Of a stretch of DNA of 64,000 nt, positions 50,010 to 58,425 are shown piece after piece. Every line of letters starts with the position of its first letter. The stretch's first letter is position 1. A model generated the notes under the pieces. That model did not search any database, was not told where the DNA came from, and was given only the letters and a program-made list of their open reading frames with translations. Made by a program: the position numbers and the translations under genes. The stretch comes from Alteromonas sp. RKMC-009 (GTDB lineage Bacteria > Pseudomonadota > Gammaproteobacteria > Enterobacterales > Alteromonadaceae), in the NCBI RefSeq assembly GCF_003584565.2, contig NZ_CP031010.1, forward strand, positions 3,596,001 through 3,660,000, written 5' to 3'.

Positions 50010-51179
50010 TTACGGATTCTTCGTCAGCAGGCTCGTCATGGCCTGATTAAAATGCCGCACCCATTTCATGCTGAACTGCCCTTTGGCAGCCCGGTTCAGT
50101 TCAATGACCGCCTGCTTTTTAGACATCCGCGAGTCCTGATTATGTGCCCGTGAGTGGGTCATGGCATCGTAGGTATCGAGAATGGCCAGCAGTTTAGCAC
50201 CGTCACAAATATCATCTTCTTTCAGGCCCAGCGGATAGCCACTGCCATCTACCCTTTCATGGTGCTGCATCACAATTTTTCGGGCGTGATCCCACTGATC
50301 GAGATGCTCCAGTAATCGGGAGCTTTTGTACACGTGAGAACGCATGAGATTAAACTCGGCGTCAGTGTACGGGTCTGTTTTGTTAAGCAGGTGCAACGGC
50401 ATGAACGCCATACCAAAATCGTGCACGTAACAGGCAACAGACAACTGATCGTCATCGATGGGACTGCCTGCTTCATGATTGATGTATAACGCCAGCTTTG
50501 CAATCCGGTCGCCACGCCCGGCCCAGTAATTAGAACGGTGTTCGATGGTTTGCATAAGGTCACGGAAAAACAGCATATCGGCCCGTTTTTCGGCACTCAA
50601 ACCTTTCAGTATTCCGGTATTCGCTACCGTCTGCGGGGGTTTTGCAGGTGGCTTTTCGCCTTCCGCTACAGCCTTATCCTCTGTACCGGCATATTCACCG
50701 GTATCAATGTCCAGATCCGGATTTAGCAGCAATACCGCATCAGCCAGCAGTTTGTCATGATCAGCATGGTTGTCCGGCGTGATCCGCGTGATCGCCAGCA
50801 CCAGCTGTTCATGAAGATTGCCGTCGTATTCAGCACAACCGGCATTCATCACATCCTGAACAAAGCTTTTCACCCTGTCCATGGTCAGCAACACCAGGTC
50901 ACTCATGGTACTGGTGTAGTTAATCTGCCCTTTACGCAGAAAATCCAGCAAATCTTCAACGTGCTGAAGCAAAGGGATCATCGGACTGAAATTAACCAGC
51001 CCCAGGTCACCTTTGATGGTGTGGATAGAACGGAACAGGCTGCGTTGCAGTTCATTATCTTCCGGACGCAATTCCAGCTCTATGAGGGTTTGTTCGCTGG
51101 ATTCATAAAGTTCGTTGATTTCCTCCATCAGGTCACTGAGGATATCTTCTTCAAGTTCTTCCGGTGTAAACGTCTGCAT
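50010..51179 (-). CDS. Hpt-HD-GYP fusion, putative c-di-GMP phosphodiesterase
   Basis: A 389-residue cytoplasmic protein with an N-terminal Hpt domain (about 5-120; phospho-accepting His53 in SIHTIKGDLG) and a C-terminal HD-GYP domain (about 215-385; HD in CYVHDFGM, HHERVDGSGYP, DTYDAM). HD-GYP enzymes hydrolyse cyclic di-GMP. Most are controlled by a receiver domain; here an Hpt, which takes phosphate from a receiver, fills that place. A Pro/Ala-rich linker (about 165-185) joins the halves. No chemotaxis or kinase gene adjoins it. Confidence 0.88.
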   Translation of the reverse strand: MQTFTPEELEEDILSDLMEEINELYESSEQTLIELELRPEDNELQRSLFRSIHTIKGDLGLVNFSPMIPLLQHVEDLLDFLRKGQINYTSTMSDLVLLTMDRVKSFVQDVMNAGCAEYDGNLHEQLVLAITRITPDNHADHDKLLADAVLLLNPDLDIDTGEYAGTEDKAVAEGEKPPAKPPQTVANTGILKGLSAEKRADMLFFRDLMQTIEHRSNYWAGRGDRIAKLALYINHEAGSPIDDDQLSVACYVHDFGMAFMPLHLLNKTDPYTDAEFNLMRSHVYKSSRLLEHLDQWDHARKIVMQHHERVDGSGYPLGLKEDDICDGAKLLAILDTYDAMTHSRAHNQDSRMSKKQAVIELNRAAKGQFSMKWVRHFNQAMTSLLTKNP

Positions 51180-51343
51180 TTTATCTGGTTACCGCATTAA
51201 GCATGTATTTAAGTTATATCATCTGATCGGCAGTTTCGCTAATCGGCAATAGTGTTCTTTTGGCTAAATTTTCAGACTGATCGGATAACTGAACTGCTCT
51301 CAATCCCGTATACTTCGCGGCAAAACATAAAACAGGAACAGTA

Positions 51344-52072
51344 GTGTTAGCAATTCTTCGCGTAATCGCGCTCTTTTTCGCATTCATTCTGATAAACATC
51401 GTTGTTTTAGTGGTTTGCGTGCTTCGCCCTTTTCACAAGAATAATGTTCATTTCGCCGGCAACGCTTATGCGCAGATGTCCCGGATTATGGGGCTTAAAA
51501 TCATTGTCCGGAAAAGTGATGCGGTGAAGGAAGACACCCCGTACGTGTTAATCGCCAATCACCAGAGCAGTTACGACATCATCACCATTTGTAAGGCGGC
51601 TCTGCCCGGCGTGGTGACTATCGGTAAGAAGAGCCTGAAGTGGATCCCCGTATTCGGACAGATTTACTGGTTATCGGGCAACATTATGATTGACCGGAAG
51701 AACAGCGGTAAAGCGCGGGATACGTTAAAAATCGCTGGTAAGAAAATCCGCGAAAAAGGGACATCCGTGTGGGTATTTCCGGAAGGCACACGAAGCTACG
51801 GCAGAGGTTTACTGCCCTTTAAATCCGGCGCATTCTGGCTGGCTCAGGCTGTTAAAGTACCGGTTGTCATGGTTACTGCCAGCGATTTACACGAAAAAGT
51901 AAAGTGGAACCGCTGGAACAACGGTGTGGTGCTTATCGATATTGATGCGCCGGTAGAGCTTACCCGCGAGCATTCCCCGAAAGGCTGGACGGAACATTTC
52001 CATAAAGCCATGGAAGAGAAGTTCGCCCGTCTTAACGAAGAAGTGGCACAAATTGAATCTGCAAAGAGATAG
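51344..52072 (+). CDS. plsC: 1-acyl-sn-glycerol-3-phosphate acyltransferase
   Basis: A 242-residue inner-membrane enzyme that acylates lysophosphatidic acid to phosphatidic acid. One N-terminal membrane helix (about 4-26) is followed by the acyltransferase motifs NHQSSYD (HX4D), GNIMIDR and VFPEGTRS. The start is GTG at 51344 with AGGA upstream. Length and motif spacing fit PlsC. It lies on the plus strand and is followed by rraB 55 bases later. Confidence 0.92.
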   Translation: MLAILRVIALFFAFILINIVVLVVCVLRPFHKNNVHFAGNAYAQMSRIMGLKIIVRKSDAVKEDTPYVLIANHQSSYDIITICKAALPGVVTIGKKSLKWIPVFGQIYWLSGNIMIDRKNSGKARDTLKIAGKKIREKGTSVWVFPEGTRSYGRGLLPFKSGAFWLAQAVKVPVVMVTASDLHEKVKWNRWNNGVVLIDIDAPVELTREHSPKGWTEHFHKAMEEKFARLNEEVAQIESAKR

Positions 52073-52127
52073 CATCCTGCCGTTCAGTTAATTACACTAG
52101 GGCAAGTTGACGTTTTTGAGAGATAAC

Positions 52128-52523
52128 ATGAATCAGTTTGATGAACGGGAAGAATGGTACGCGTTTAACCAGGAAACCATAGAGGCACTGCTGGAAGACG
52201 GCAGTCAGGCGGATGCGGTGTACACCATTGAGCATCACCTTGCTTCCAATGATTTCGATAAACTGGAAAAAGCAGCCGTAGATGCGTTCAAAGCCGGTTT
52301 CGAAGTGTCTGATGCAGAGGAGTTGGTATTAGACGACGGCGGTACTATTTTCTGTTTTGACGCGATTGTTGAGCGTGAGCTGGAACAGGAAGCGCTGGAC
52401 AAAGACACAGATGCGCTGCTGAAAATTGCTGATAAGTGCGATGTGCACTACGACGGCTGGGGCACTTATTTTATGCCCCGCGACGAAGAAGCAGACGAAG
52501 ACGATGAGGATTACGACGACTGA
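52128..52523 (+). CDS. rraB: regulator of RNase E activity RraB
   Basis: A small acidic protein (131 residues) that binds RNase E and inhibits its action on certain transcripts. It matches RraB in [44 protein letters not shown] and [12 protein letters not shown], and has the acidic tail ([12 protein letters not shown]). The ATG at 52128 (preceded by GAGAGATAAC) is preferred to the TTG at 52107. A terminator follows. Confidence 0.9.
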   Translation: MNQFDEREEWYAFNQETIEALLEDGSQADAVYTIEHHLASNDFDKLEKAAVDAFKAGFEVSDAEELVLDDGGTIFCFDAIVERELEQEALDKDTDALLKIADKCDVHYDGWGTYFMPRDEEADEDDEDYDD

Positions 52524-52546
52524 TACGTTGTCTGACTCATCAACAG

Positions 52547-52585
52547 AAGCCGGTGTATACTGCATGAAGTATCACCGGCTTTTTT
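52547..52585 (+). terminator. terminator after rraB
   Basis: AAGCCGGTG (52547-52555) pairs with CACCGGCTT (52573-52581), with further pairing inside the loop (TATAC/GTAT), and ends in a T-run to 52585. Confidence 0.88.
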
Positions 52586-52608
52586 GTTCAGCAACGATGT
52601 CGCGCTGA

Positions 52609-53340
52609 TCAGTTACCACCTTCTGTCAATGAGATAGTATGGTGCAGCAACGCCCGGGTTCCCGGCAGTCCGTGGCCCGGCAACACGATTTTCGCCTCAG
52701 GGTATCTGGCTAATACCTTCTGCACTGACGGCCCCCACTCTTCCGGACTGGCATCACCGGTATAACCTAAACTATCCGTTTCTGCGCTGCGGATAAGACA
52801 TCCGCCCACCAGAATGTTTGCTCCGGCCAGCCAGACCACACTGTTATCCGGCGCATGTCCAGGGCCCGGGTAGAACACTTCAACACCTTCTGCCAGAGCA
52901 TAGGTTGTACCGGTAATTTCCTGTTTTGCCAGTGGCTTGCCCTGCTCCTCAAGAATAGCATTAGTCATTTTCGACGCATGTGTATCTATGCCTTTGCTGT
53001 TCAGCAAACCAATGCCCGCGGTACGGTCTTCATGGGAGTGACTGGAAAACGACGTTGTTACAGGCATACCACGTGCTGCGGCCCAGTTCAGTAGCTCCGC
53101 GGTATCCTGCTCCGTCCACGGCGTATCGATAATAATGCTGCCCTGTTCAGACAGAATAATCACGCCGTTGGACTCCACCAGCCCGAATCCGTCTACCTCC
53201 TTGTATGACAGATGCAGCCACACATCATCCGACAAAGGTAACAACTGCATTGCCTTTTGCTCCGGTATTTCTTCCCCGTGCAGGGCGAAAGCAGACAATC
53301 CCCACACCAGCAACGCCGTCAGTTTAACGAACCGCACCAT
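52609..53340 (-). CDS. subclass B1-like metallo-beta-lactamase
   Basis: An exported zinc hydrolase of 243 residues with a signal peptide (about 1-21: MVRFVKLTALLVWGLSAFALHG). Ligands for both zinc sites are present: His101, His103 and Asp105 in HSHED, His162 in GPGHAPDN, Cys181 in GGCLIR and His223 in PGHG. The Cys at the second site and the HxHxD spacing identify subclass B1, the group of IMP, VIM and NDM. ATG at 53340 is preferred over TTG at 53358. No mobile element, integron or repeat flanks it, so it looks chromosomal and resident. Actual beta-lactam spectrum is not deducible. Confidence 0.85.
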   Translation of the reverse strand: MVRFVKLTALLVWGLSAFALHGEEIPEQKAMQLLPLSDDVWLHLSYKEVDGFGLVESNGVIILSEQGSIIIDTPWTEQDTAELLNWAAARGMPVTTSFSSHSHEDRTAGIGLLNSKGIDTHASKMTNAILEEQGKPLAKQEITGTTYALAEGVEVFYPGPGHAPDNSVVWLAGANILVGGCLIRSAETDSLGYTGDASPEEWGPSVQKVLARYPEAKIVLPGHGLPGTRALLHHTISLTEGGN

Positions 53341-53521
53341 GAATAATTCCGTAATCAATGAGTCTGATCATGTTTATATCCCGGCCAGTACATCCCGTCT
53401 ACGGATAACCCGTTGCGATGCACAGATAAAGGGGCAAACTGTCAGCGGTTAAGACTGCTTTCAGCAACCGTTCAGTTTACGCAGGCGACACTAAGCCCGT
53501 AGTCAGCCAAAGACAAGAGGA

Positions 53522-54256
53522 ATGATGATGCTGAAACAAACATTGAAACCGTTATTTGTTCTGATGGGCATTACCGCTCTGCAAGCGCCGGCACTGGCAG
53601 AAACAACGGAACGGACCACTGAAGCCAGAGAGTTTCAGTTCGGTGAAGCGTACACCCCGAAAGACGGCGACTTTATCAGAAACGACACACTGGCCAGCGT
53701 TACCAAAGCCACAAAAAGCAGTAAAAAGCGGGCAGCTGTGAATGCCGTTGTGAATACCGACTTCTGGATTTACGATGCATGGACTGAGCGCTTCAACGAC
53801 GCCGATTATGACGGTTATGCCACGACGGTGTCTGTAAGCTTTGATGCTGATACTGTCTATGCCGAAGTACCGGTTTATGCCGTCCTTTACCTGGGTGATG
53901 CTGACAATTTCTACCCGGCACACGAATCATCCGTGTTTTACATTTACGGAGAAAGTACCAGCGATGAATTTGTGATAGAAACTGACCTTATCACCGGCTA
54001 CCGTCCATTCGACTATGACATCATGATTGAGCTGTACGACGCGCAGACAAACGAACTGTTGGCTGTTGCCGATCATACCAGCGATGCAGACTTGTCTTAT
54101 GTGCCCCTTGAAAGTCAGGATTACGACCGGGTCATTGTTGAACAGGAAACCGTGGTGGAAGTAAGAGAACACGGCGGAGCCCTGCACTGGCCTTTCCTTG
54201 CCGGCCTTCTGGGCATGGGGATATGGAGAACAGTATCACGCCGCCCACGCAGATAG
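53522..54256 (+). CDS. choice-of-anchor H family protein, GlyGly-CTERM-like
   Basis: A 244-residue exported protein. Signal peptide (about 1-26) then a mature region with FWIYDAWTERFNDADYDGYATTVSVSFDAD, a DxDxDG-like Asp-rich stretch of the kind that can bind calcium, followed by a beta domain. The C-terminus (GGALHWPFLAGLLGMGIW then RRPRR) fits a GlyGly-CTERM/rhombosortase sorting tail, as in the choice-of-anchor H family. Such proteins are exported by type II secretion and held at the surface. Three ATGs are possible; the one at 53528 has the best spacing to AGAGG. Confidence 0.75.
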   Translation: MMMLKQTLKPLFVLMGITALQAPALAETTERTTEAREFQFGEAYTPKDGDFIRNDTLASVTKATKSSKKRAAVNAVVNTDFWIYDAWTERFNDADYDGYATTVSVSFDADTVYAEVPVYAVLYLGDADNFYPAHESSVFYIYGESTSDEFVIETDLITGYRPFDYDIMIELYDAQTNELLAVADHTSDADLSYVPLESQDYDRVIVEQETVVEVREHGGALHWPFLAGLLGMGIWRTVSRRPRR

Positions 54257-54270
54257 CATTCTACTATCGG

Positions 54271-54300
54271 GGCTGTTTAAAGAGAACAGCCTTTGTTTTA
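54271..54300 (+). terminator. terminator after the choice-of-anchor H gene
   Basis: GGCTGTT (54271-54277) pairs with AACAGCC (54285-54291) around a 7-base loop, followed by TTTGTTTT. Confidence 0.75.
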
Positions 54301-54370
54301 ACGCTTTTTTTGGCATACCTGTCCATTCAGTGCCACAATAAAGTATGACTCAGGACAAAGCGCCACCGGA

Positions 54371-55639
54371 ATGGACAAACAAAAAAAACTGCTGACAAGA
54401 AGACGAGTGCTGAAAGGCTCTCTGGCAGGCTGGCTGACCGCCGGCATGGTCCCCTTTGCCATTGGCAAAGAGAAACCTCTGGTAAGAGTGCTTGGCACCC
54501 ATGTAACCTTGCAGGAAGCCTTGAGACAGCAGGCGATGGAAGACTTAGGGATCCGGCTGCAGTTCGCTCCCGGCGGCAGTGCAACGGTACTTCAGAAAGC
54601 CACCATGAATCCGCAGGGCTTTGATTTATATGAGCAATGGTCAAACAGCATCAATGTGCTCTGGCGGGCCAATGCCATTCAACCCATCGATAAACGCCGT
54701 ATTGGTAACTGGGACGAAATTAACGATCTGACAAAGACCGGCAAGGTCTCTCCCGAAGCGAAAATCGGTGCCGGTGATGCTCCCCACAAAATAATAAACG
54801 TTCAGGCCGACGGCTCGCTGGGAGAAAAGCACACGGATGAAATCAGCTTCCTCCCGTACGTGCACAATGTTGATTCCTTTGGCTATCTGGAAAACGCGTT
54901 ACCGGCCGATATGAACAGTGCAGATGAGAGTTGGGGCTGGCTGCTGGATTCCAGACTCAGCGGAAAAGTGGGTATCGTGAATGACCCGACTATCGGGTTA
55001 TTTGATTTAGCCCTGGCGGCAAAAGCGAAAGGCTTCATGGAATTTGAAGACATCGGCGCCATGACGCGGGCAGAATTAGACAGCCTGTTCCTGTTACTGA
55101 TTGAGCTTAAACAGCTGCAGCATTTCAATGGCTTCTGGACCTCCGTACCGGAATCGGTGCAATACATGCGTACGAAGCGGGTCACCATTGAAAGTATGTT
55201 CTCCCCTGCTGTGTCTGATTTGAATGGTCAGGATATTCCCGTTCGCTTTGCGGCTCCCCGTGAAGGTTACCGCGGCTGGCACGGCGTGATGTGTCTTTCT
55301 GCTGCCACGCAGGGCCGGGTGAAAGATGCTGCCTATGAATACATGAACTGGTGGTTGTCCGGCTGGCCCGGTGCTTTCATTGCCCGTCAGGGGTATTACA
55401 TTTCAAACCCGCAACGTTCAAAGCCTTATTTAAGTGAAGCTGAATGGAACTACTGGTACAGAGGTTTACCAGCTTCAGAACCGCTCAGAGGGCCGGATGG
55501 AAAAATGTCTGTCAATCGCGGACAGCAACGCTCCGGCGGCAGTTACGAAGATCGTTTCGGCCATGTTGCCGTTTGGAATACCGTTATGCCGACTTATGAA
55601 TATAGTCTGCAGAAATGGTATGAATTCATTACTTCTTAG
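54371..55639 (+). CDS. extracellular solute-binding protein, Tat-like signal
   Basis: A periplasmic type-II substrate-binding protein (422 residues), related to PotD-like spermidine/putrescine-binding proteins by outline. The N-terminus LTRRRVLKGSLAGWLTAG has a twin-arginine signal pattern. The mature part has RVLGTHVTLQEALRQQAMEDLG and the ABC-binding-protein core with PYVHNVDSFGYL and SKVGIVNDP-like segments. No permease or ATPase genes follow; 16 bases downstream starts a hybrid sensor kinase, so it is more likely the periplasmic sensor partner of that kinase than a transport component. Ligand unknown. Confidence 0.8.
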   Translation: MDKQKKLLTRRRVLKGSLAGWLTAGMVPFAIGKEKPLVRVLGTHVTLQEALRQQAMEDLGIRLQFAPGGSATVLQKATMNPQGFDLYEQWSNSINVLWRANAIQPIDKRRIGNWDEINDLTKTGKVSPEAKIGAGDAPHKIINVQADGSLGEKHTDEISFLPYVHNVDSFGYLENALPADMNSADESWGWLLDSRLSGKVGIVNDPTIGLFDLALAAKAKGFMEFEDIGAMTRAELDSLFLLLIELKQLQHFNGFWTSVPESVQYMRTKRVTIESMFSPAVSDLNGQDIPVRFAAPREGYRGWHGVMCLSAATQGRVKDAAYEYMNWWLSGWPGAFIARQGYYISNPQRSKPYLSEAEWNYWYRGLPASEPLRGPDGKMSVNRGQQRSGGSYEDRFGHVAVWNTVMPTYEYSLQKWYEFITS

Positions 55640-55654
55640 TGGTACGCATTCTTT

Positions 55655-58357
55655 ATGTTTCATTCTATCCGTATTCAACTGCTCACTGTTCTGATCATCA
55701 TGATCGGACTGATCCTTGTGCAGGGTTTTCTCGGCCGTGCCAACGAGCAGGTTTTAACCGAAGGCATGAATAATACCCGCCAGGCGGTGATTGATGTGGG
55801 CATCGTAGGTGAACTGGAAAGAGATGTGGTGGATCTTCAGCGCAACGTACTGATTTTCCGTGAAACCGCCAGCCCGTCTGCGGTAACCCGTTTTGAGCGC
55901 CTGATGATTTCCATCACTGACAAGCTGGAAGCCCTTGAGACCTCTTCCATCTCTTCAACCTATGAATATACAGAAGATGACATTCTGGAACGCATGCGTA
56001 CTCATCTGGTGTCTTATAAAGAGAACTTTCATGCGGTAGTGGATGACCGCCACCGCCGGGACCAGCTCATTGACTCAGGTTCACTGGTCGTCGTCAGACA
56101 AATTGAGAGCTTGTTGCAGGAAGTCGCGGAAAAACGTGAGATGCCGGCGGCAAAAATTGACCAGCTAAAAATGCATGTAACAGAAGCCGAGAATGCCGCA
56201 TTGCGTTATCTGGTATCACCGGCACAGCAAAATATCTCCGAGTTTAATGCGTCACTGGCACCAGTTTATTCCCTGCTGGAAAGTGAGTCATCCGCTAACG
56301 AAGTAGCAATCCGCGAGCATATTCAACGTCTGGAAGAACGCTTTTTACGGCTGACCCAGATAACCCAAAGCAATATGTTTCTGGTTAATGTGGTCATGGC
56401 CGGCTCGGCTAACGAGTTTCTGTATCTCAGCCGCGAGCTTGCCGACCGGGTAAATGCCCGCACCAATCTGATTAACCGCAATGCGCAGAATGCCGCTATC
56501 GGGGCGCGGCTTAACGGTGAAATATACTCTGTTATCGCCATCATTCTCGCCTTCGCCTTCGCTATTTTTACTGTGCGCCGGGTCCTCAGCCCTATCCGCT
56601 CCATTACTTCTGTGTTTAATCAGCTGGCAGACGGTAAGCAGGTAGATGTATTGCCCGATCTCGACCGTAAAGACGAAATCGGCAAACTGGCCAAAGCAGC
56701 CAGCGTATTTAAAGACAAAAATGAGCAGACCCGCTCTCTGCTGAAAAATGCCCAGCAACTGAACGTCCAGCAGGAAGCATTAAACAAAGAACTCGCCGAA
56801 TCCAAGAAGAAAGCAGAACAGGCCACCGCCTCTAAGAGTATTTTCCTGGCTAACATGAGCCATGAGATCCGCACGCCGCTTAACGGCATCATCGGCCTGC
56901 TGGAACTGGCTCATCAACAACCCATGTCAGCCATGCTGAAGGACTATCTGGACAAAGCCTCTTACTCCAGCCAAATCCTTGTCAGTGTGATTAACGACAT
57001 TCTTGATTTCTCGAAAATTGAAGCCGGCAAGCTGGAACTGGAAAACGTCAGCTTCTCACTGCACTCCATTCTGGATAATCTGCTGGCGGTGGTGAGTTTG
57101 CGGGCGCAGGAGAAGAATCTCAGCGTTCATCTGGAGGTCGATCCCAAACTGCCACCACGTATAGTGGGCGACCCTCTGCGGTTATCTCAAATTCTCATGA
57201 ACATCTGTACCAACGCCGTGAAGTTCACCCAGCAGGGAGCGATTAATGTCACCATTAAAGGCATGGTGAACCAGCAGGGTGATAAAGTGGTTCTGCGCAT
57301 AGAAGTCGAAGATACCGGTATTGGCATGACCCAGTCGCAGGTTGACCGCATCTTCCAGCCGTTTACGCAGGCTGACGGTTCGACCAACCGTAAATTCGGC
57401 GGCTCCGGACTGGGACTGACGATTGTGAAACAGCTTACCGAACTGATGGCCGGTAAACTGAAAGTCACATCAATGCCCAATCACGGTTCTACTTTCGTGA
57501 TCACCTTACCCATGAAAATACAGTCCGGTCAGAAAGGTATTCTTGCTGATTTGCCCCAGTTGCCGCTGGGCAGCTGTTATTATTCCGACAAGCCGTTGCT
57601 GCCGGCAGCCTATATTGAATTGTTGAATCTTCGCTCTGCCCGTCAGCCCCTTGCCATGGTGAAAAATGACGTGGGCGTGCCGCCTGCCGTGCTGGTTGAA
57701 ATTGCTACCTATGCAGAATTCAAATCCCTGCTACCGCAGTTATCGCTGATAGAGCGGCAAAGTATTCCTGTGGGCATTGTCATGGAAACCCAGACCGGGC
57801 AATTGCAGGAGAAAATTCTTAGTCAATGGAAAGGTCCGGTTCTGCTTCATCCGTTTACACCGGCACAGTACCGCCGGTTTGTGTTCCGCCTTGCCGGCAT
57901 AGAAGATTTTGAACAGTCAACTGAGGTGCCGGATGAATCCACCATGCTGGAAGGTCACATTCTGCTGGTAGAAGACAACAATATAAACCAGGTGGTCACC
58001 GGAGAGATGTTGTCTTCACTTGGTCTCACCTTCGATATTGCCGAAGACGGTTTGCAGGCTGTAACTAAAATCAATAATGCGCCGGTATACGACCTGGTGC
58101 TTATGGACGTTCAGATGCCGGTAATGGACGGTTACGAAGCCACCCGCAAAATTCGCCAGAAAGGCTTAAGTGAACTGCCCATCATTGGCTTGTCGGCCAA
58201 CGCCATGAAAGAAGATGCCCAGCAGGCGATGCGTCACGGCATGACGGATTATCTCACCAAGCCGCTAAAACGTGCAGCGCTGGCCTCCATGCTGAAACGT
58301 TTTTTACAGGCCGAGTCCGGCGGACAATCTGCACGCAATAACAGTCAGCATAAATAG
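55655..58357 (+). CDS. TorS-like hybrid sensor histidine kinase
   Basis: A 900-residue membrane kinase. An N-terminal helix (about 5-25), an all-helical periplasmic region (about 30-285), a second membrane helix (about 287-308), and a HAMP domain (about 310-360) precede HisKA with His403 in MSHEIRTPLNG and HATPase with GSGLGLTIV. A degenerate receiver-like region without a phospho-Asp motif (about 625-755) is followed by a real receiver with Asp818 in LMDVQMPVMDG. There is no C-terminal Hpt, unlike TorS and ArcB. The helical sensor matches the TorS type that binds a periplasmic TorT-like protein, and such a protein is encoded just upstream. The separate response regulator is not in the window. 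Confidence 0.88.
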   Translation: MFHSIRIQLLTVLIIMIGLILVQGFLGRANEQVLTEGMNNTRQAVIDVGIVGELERDVVDLQRNVLIFRETASPSAVTRFERLMISITDKLEALETSSISSTYEYTEDDILERMRTHLVSYKENFHAVVDDRHRRDQLIDSGSLVVVRQIESLLQEVAEKREMPAAKIDQLKMHVTEAENAALRYLVSPAQQNISEFNASLAPVYSLLESESSANEVAIREHIQRLEERFLRLTQITQSNMFLVNVVMAGSANEFLYLSRELADRVNARTNLINRNAQNAAIGARLNGEIYSVIAIILAFAFAIFTVRRVLSPIRSITSVFNQLADGKQVDVLPDLDRKDEIGKLAKAASVFKDKNEQTRSLLKNAQQLNVQQEALNKELAESKKKAEQATASKSIFLANMSHEIRTPLNGIIGLLELAHQQPMSAMLKDYLDKASYSSQILVSVINDILDFSKIEAGKLELENVSFSLHSILDNLLAVVSLRAQEKNLSVHLEVDPKLPPRIVGDPLRLSQILMNICTNAVKFTQQGAINVTIKGMVNQQGDKVVLRIEVEDTGIGMTQSQVDRIFQPFTQADGSTNRKFGGSGLGLTIVKQLTELMAGKLKVTSMPNHGSTFVITLPMKIQSGQKGILADLPQLPLGSCYYSDKPLLPAAYIELLNLRSARQPLAMVKNDVGVPPAVLVEIATYAEFKSLLPQLSLIERQSIPVGIVMETQTGQLQEKILSQWKGPVLLHPFTPAQYRRFVFRLAGIEDFEQSTEVPDESTMLEGHILLVEDNNINQVVTGEMLSSLGLTFDIAEDGLQAVTKINNAPVYDLVLMDVQMPVMDGYEATRKIRQKGLSELPIIGLSANAMKEDAQQAMRHGMTDYLTKPLKRAALASMLKRFLQAESGGQSARNNSQHK

Positions 58358-58380
58358 CAATCAGCATTTTAGCAGGATCA

Positions 58381-58409
58381 AAAAAGGAGCGTTTCCGCTC
58401 CTTTTTTAC
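58381..58409. terminator. bidirectional terminator between hybrid kinase and valS
   Basis: AAAAAGGAGCG (58382-58392) pairs with CGCTCCTTTTT (58397-58407) around a 4-base loop, with A- and T-runs on the two sides, suitable for both convergent genes. Confidence 0.9.
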
Positions 58410-58425
58410 TACTTTGGAAATGCGC

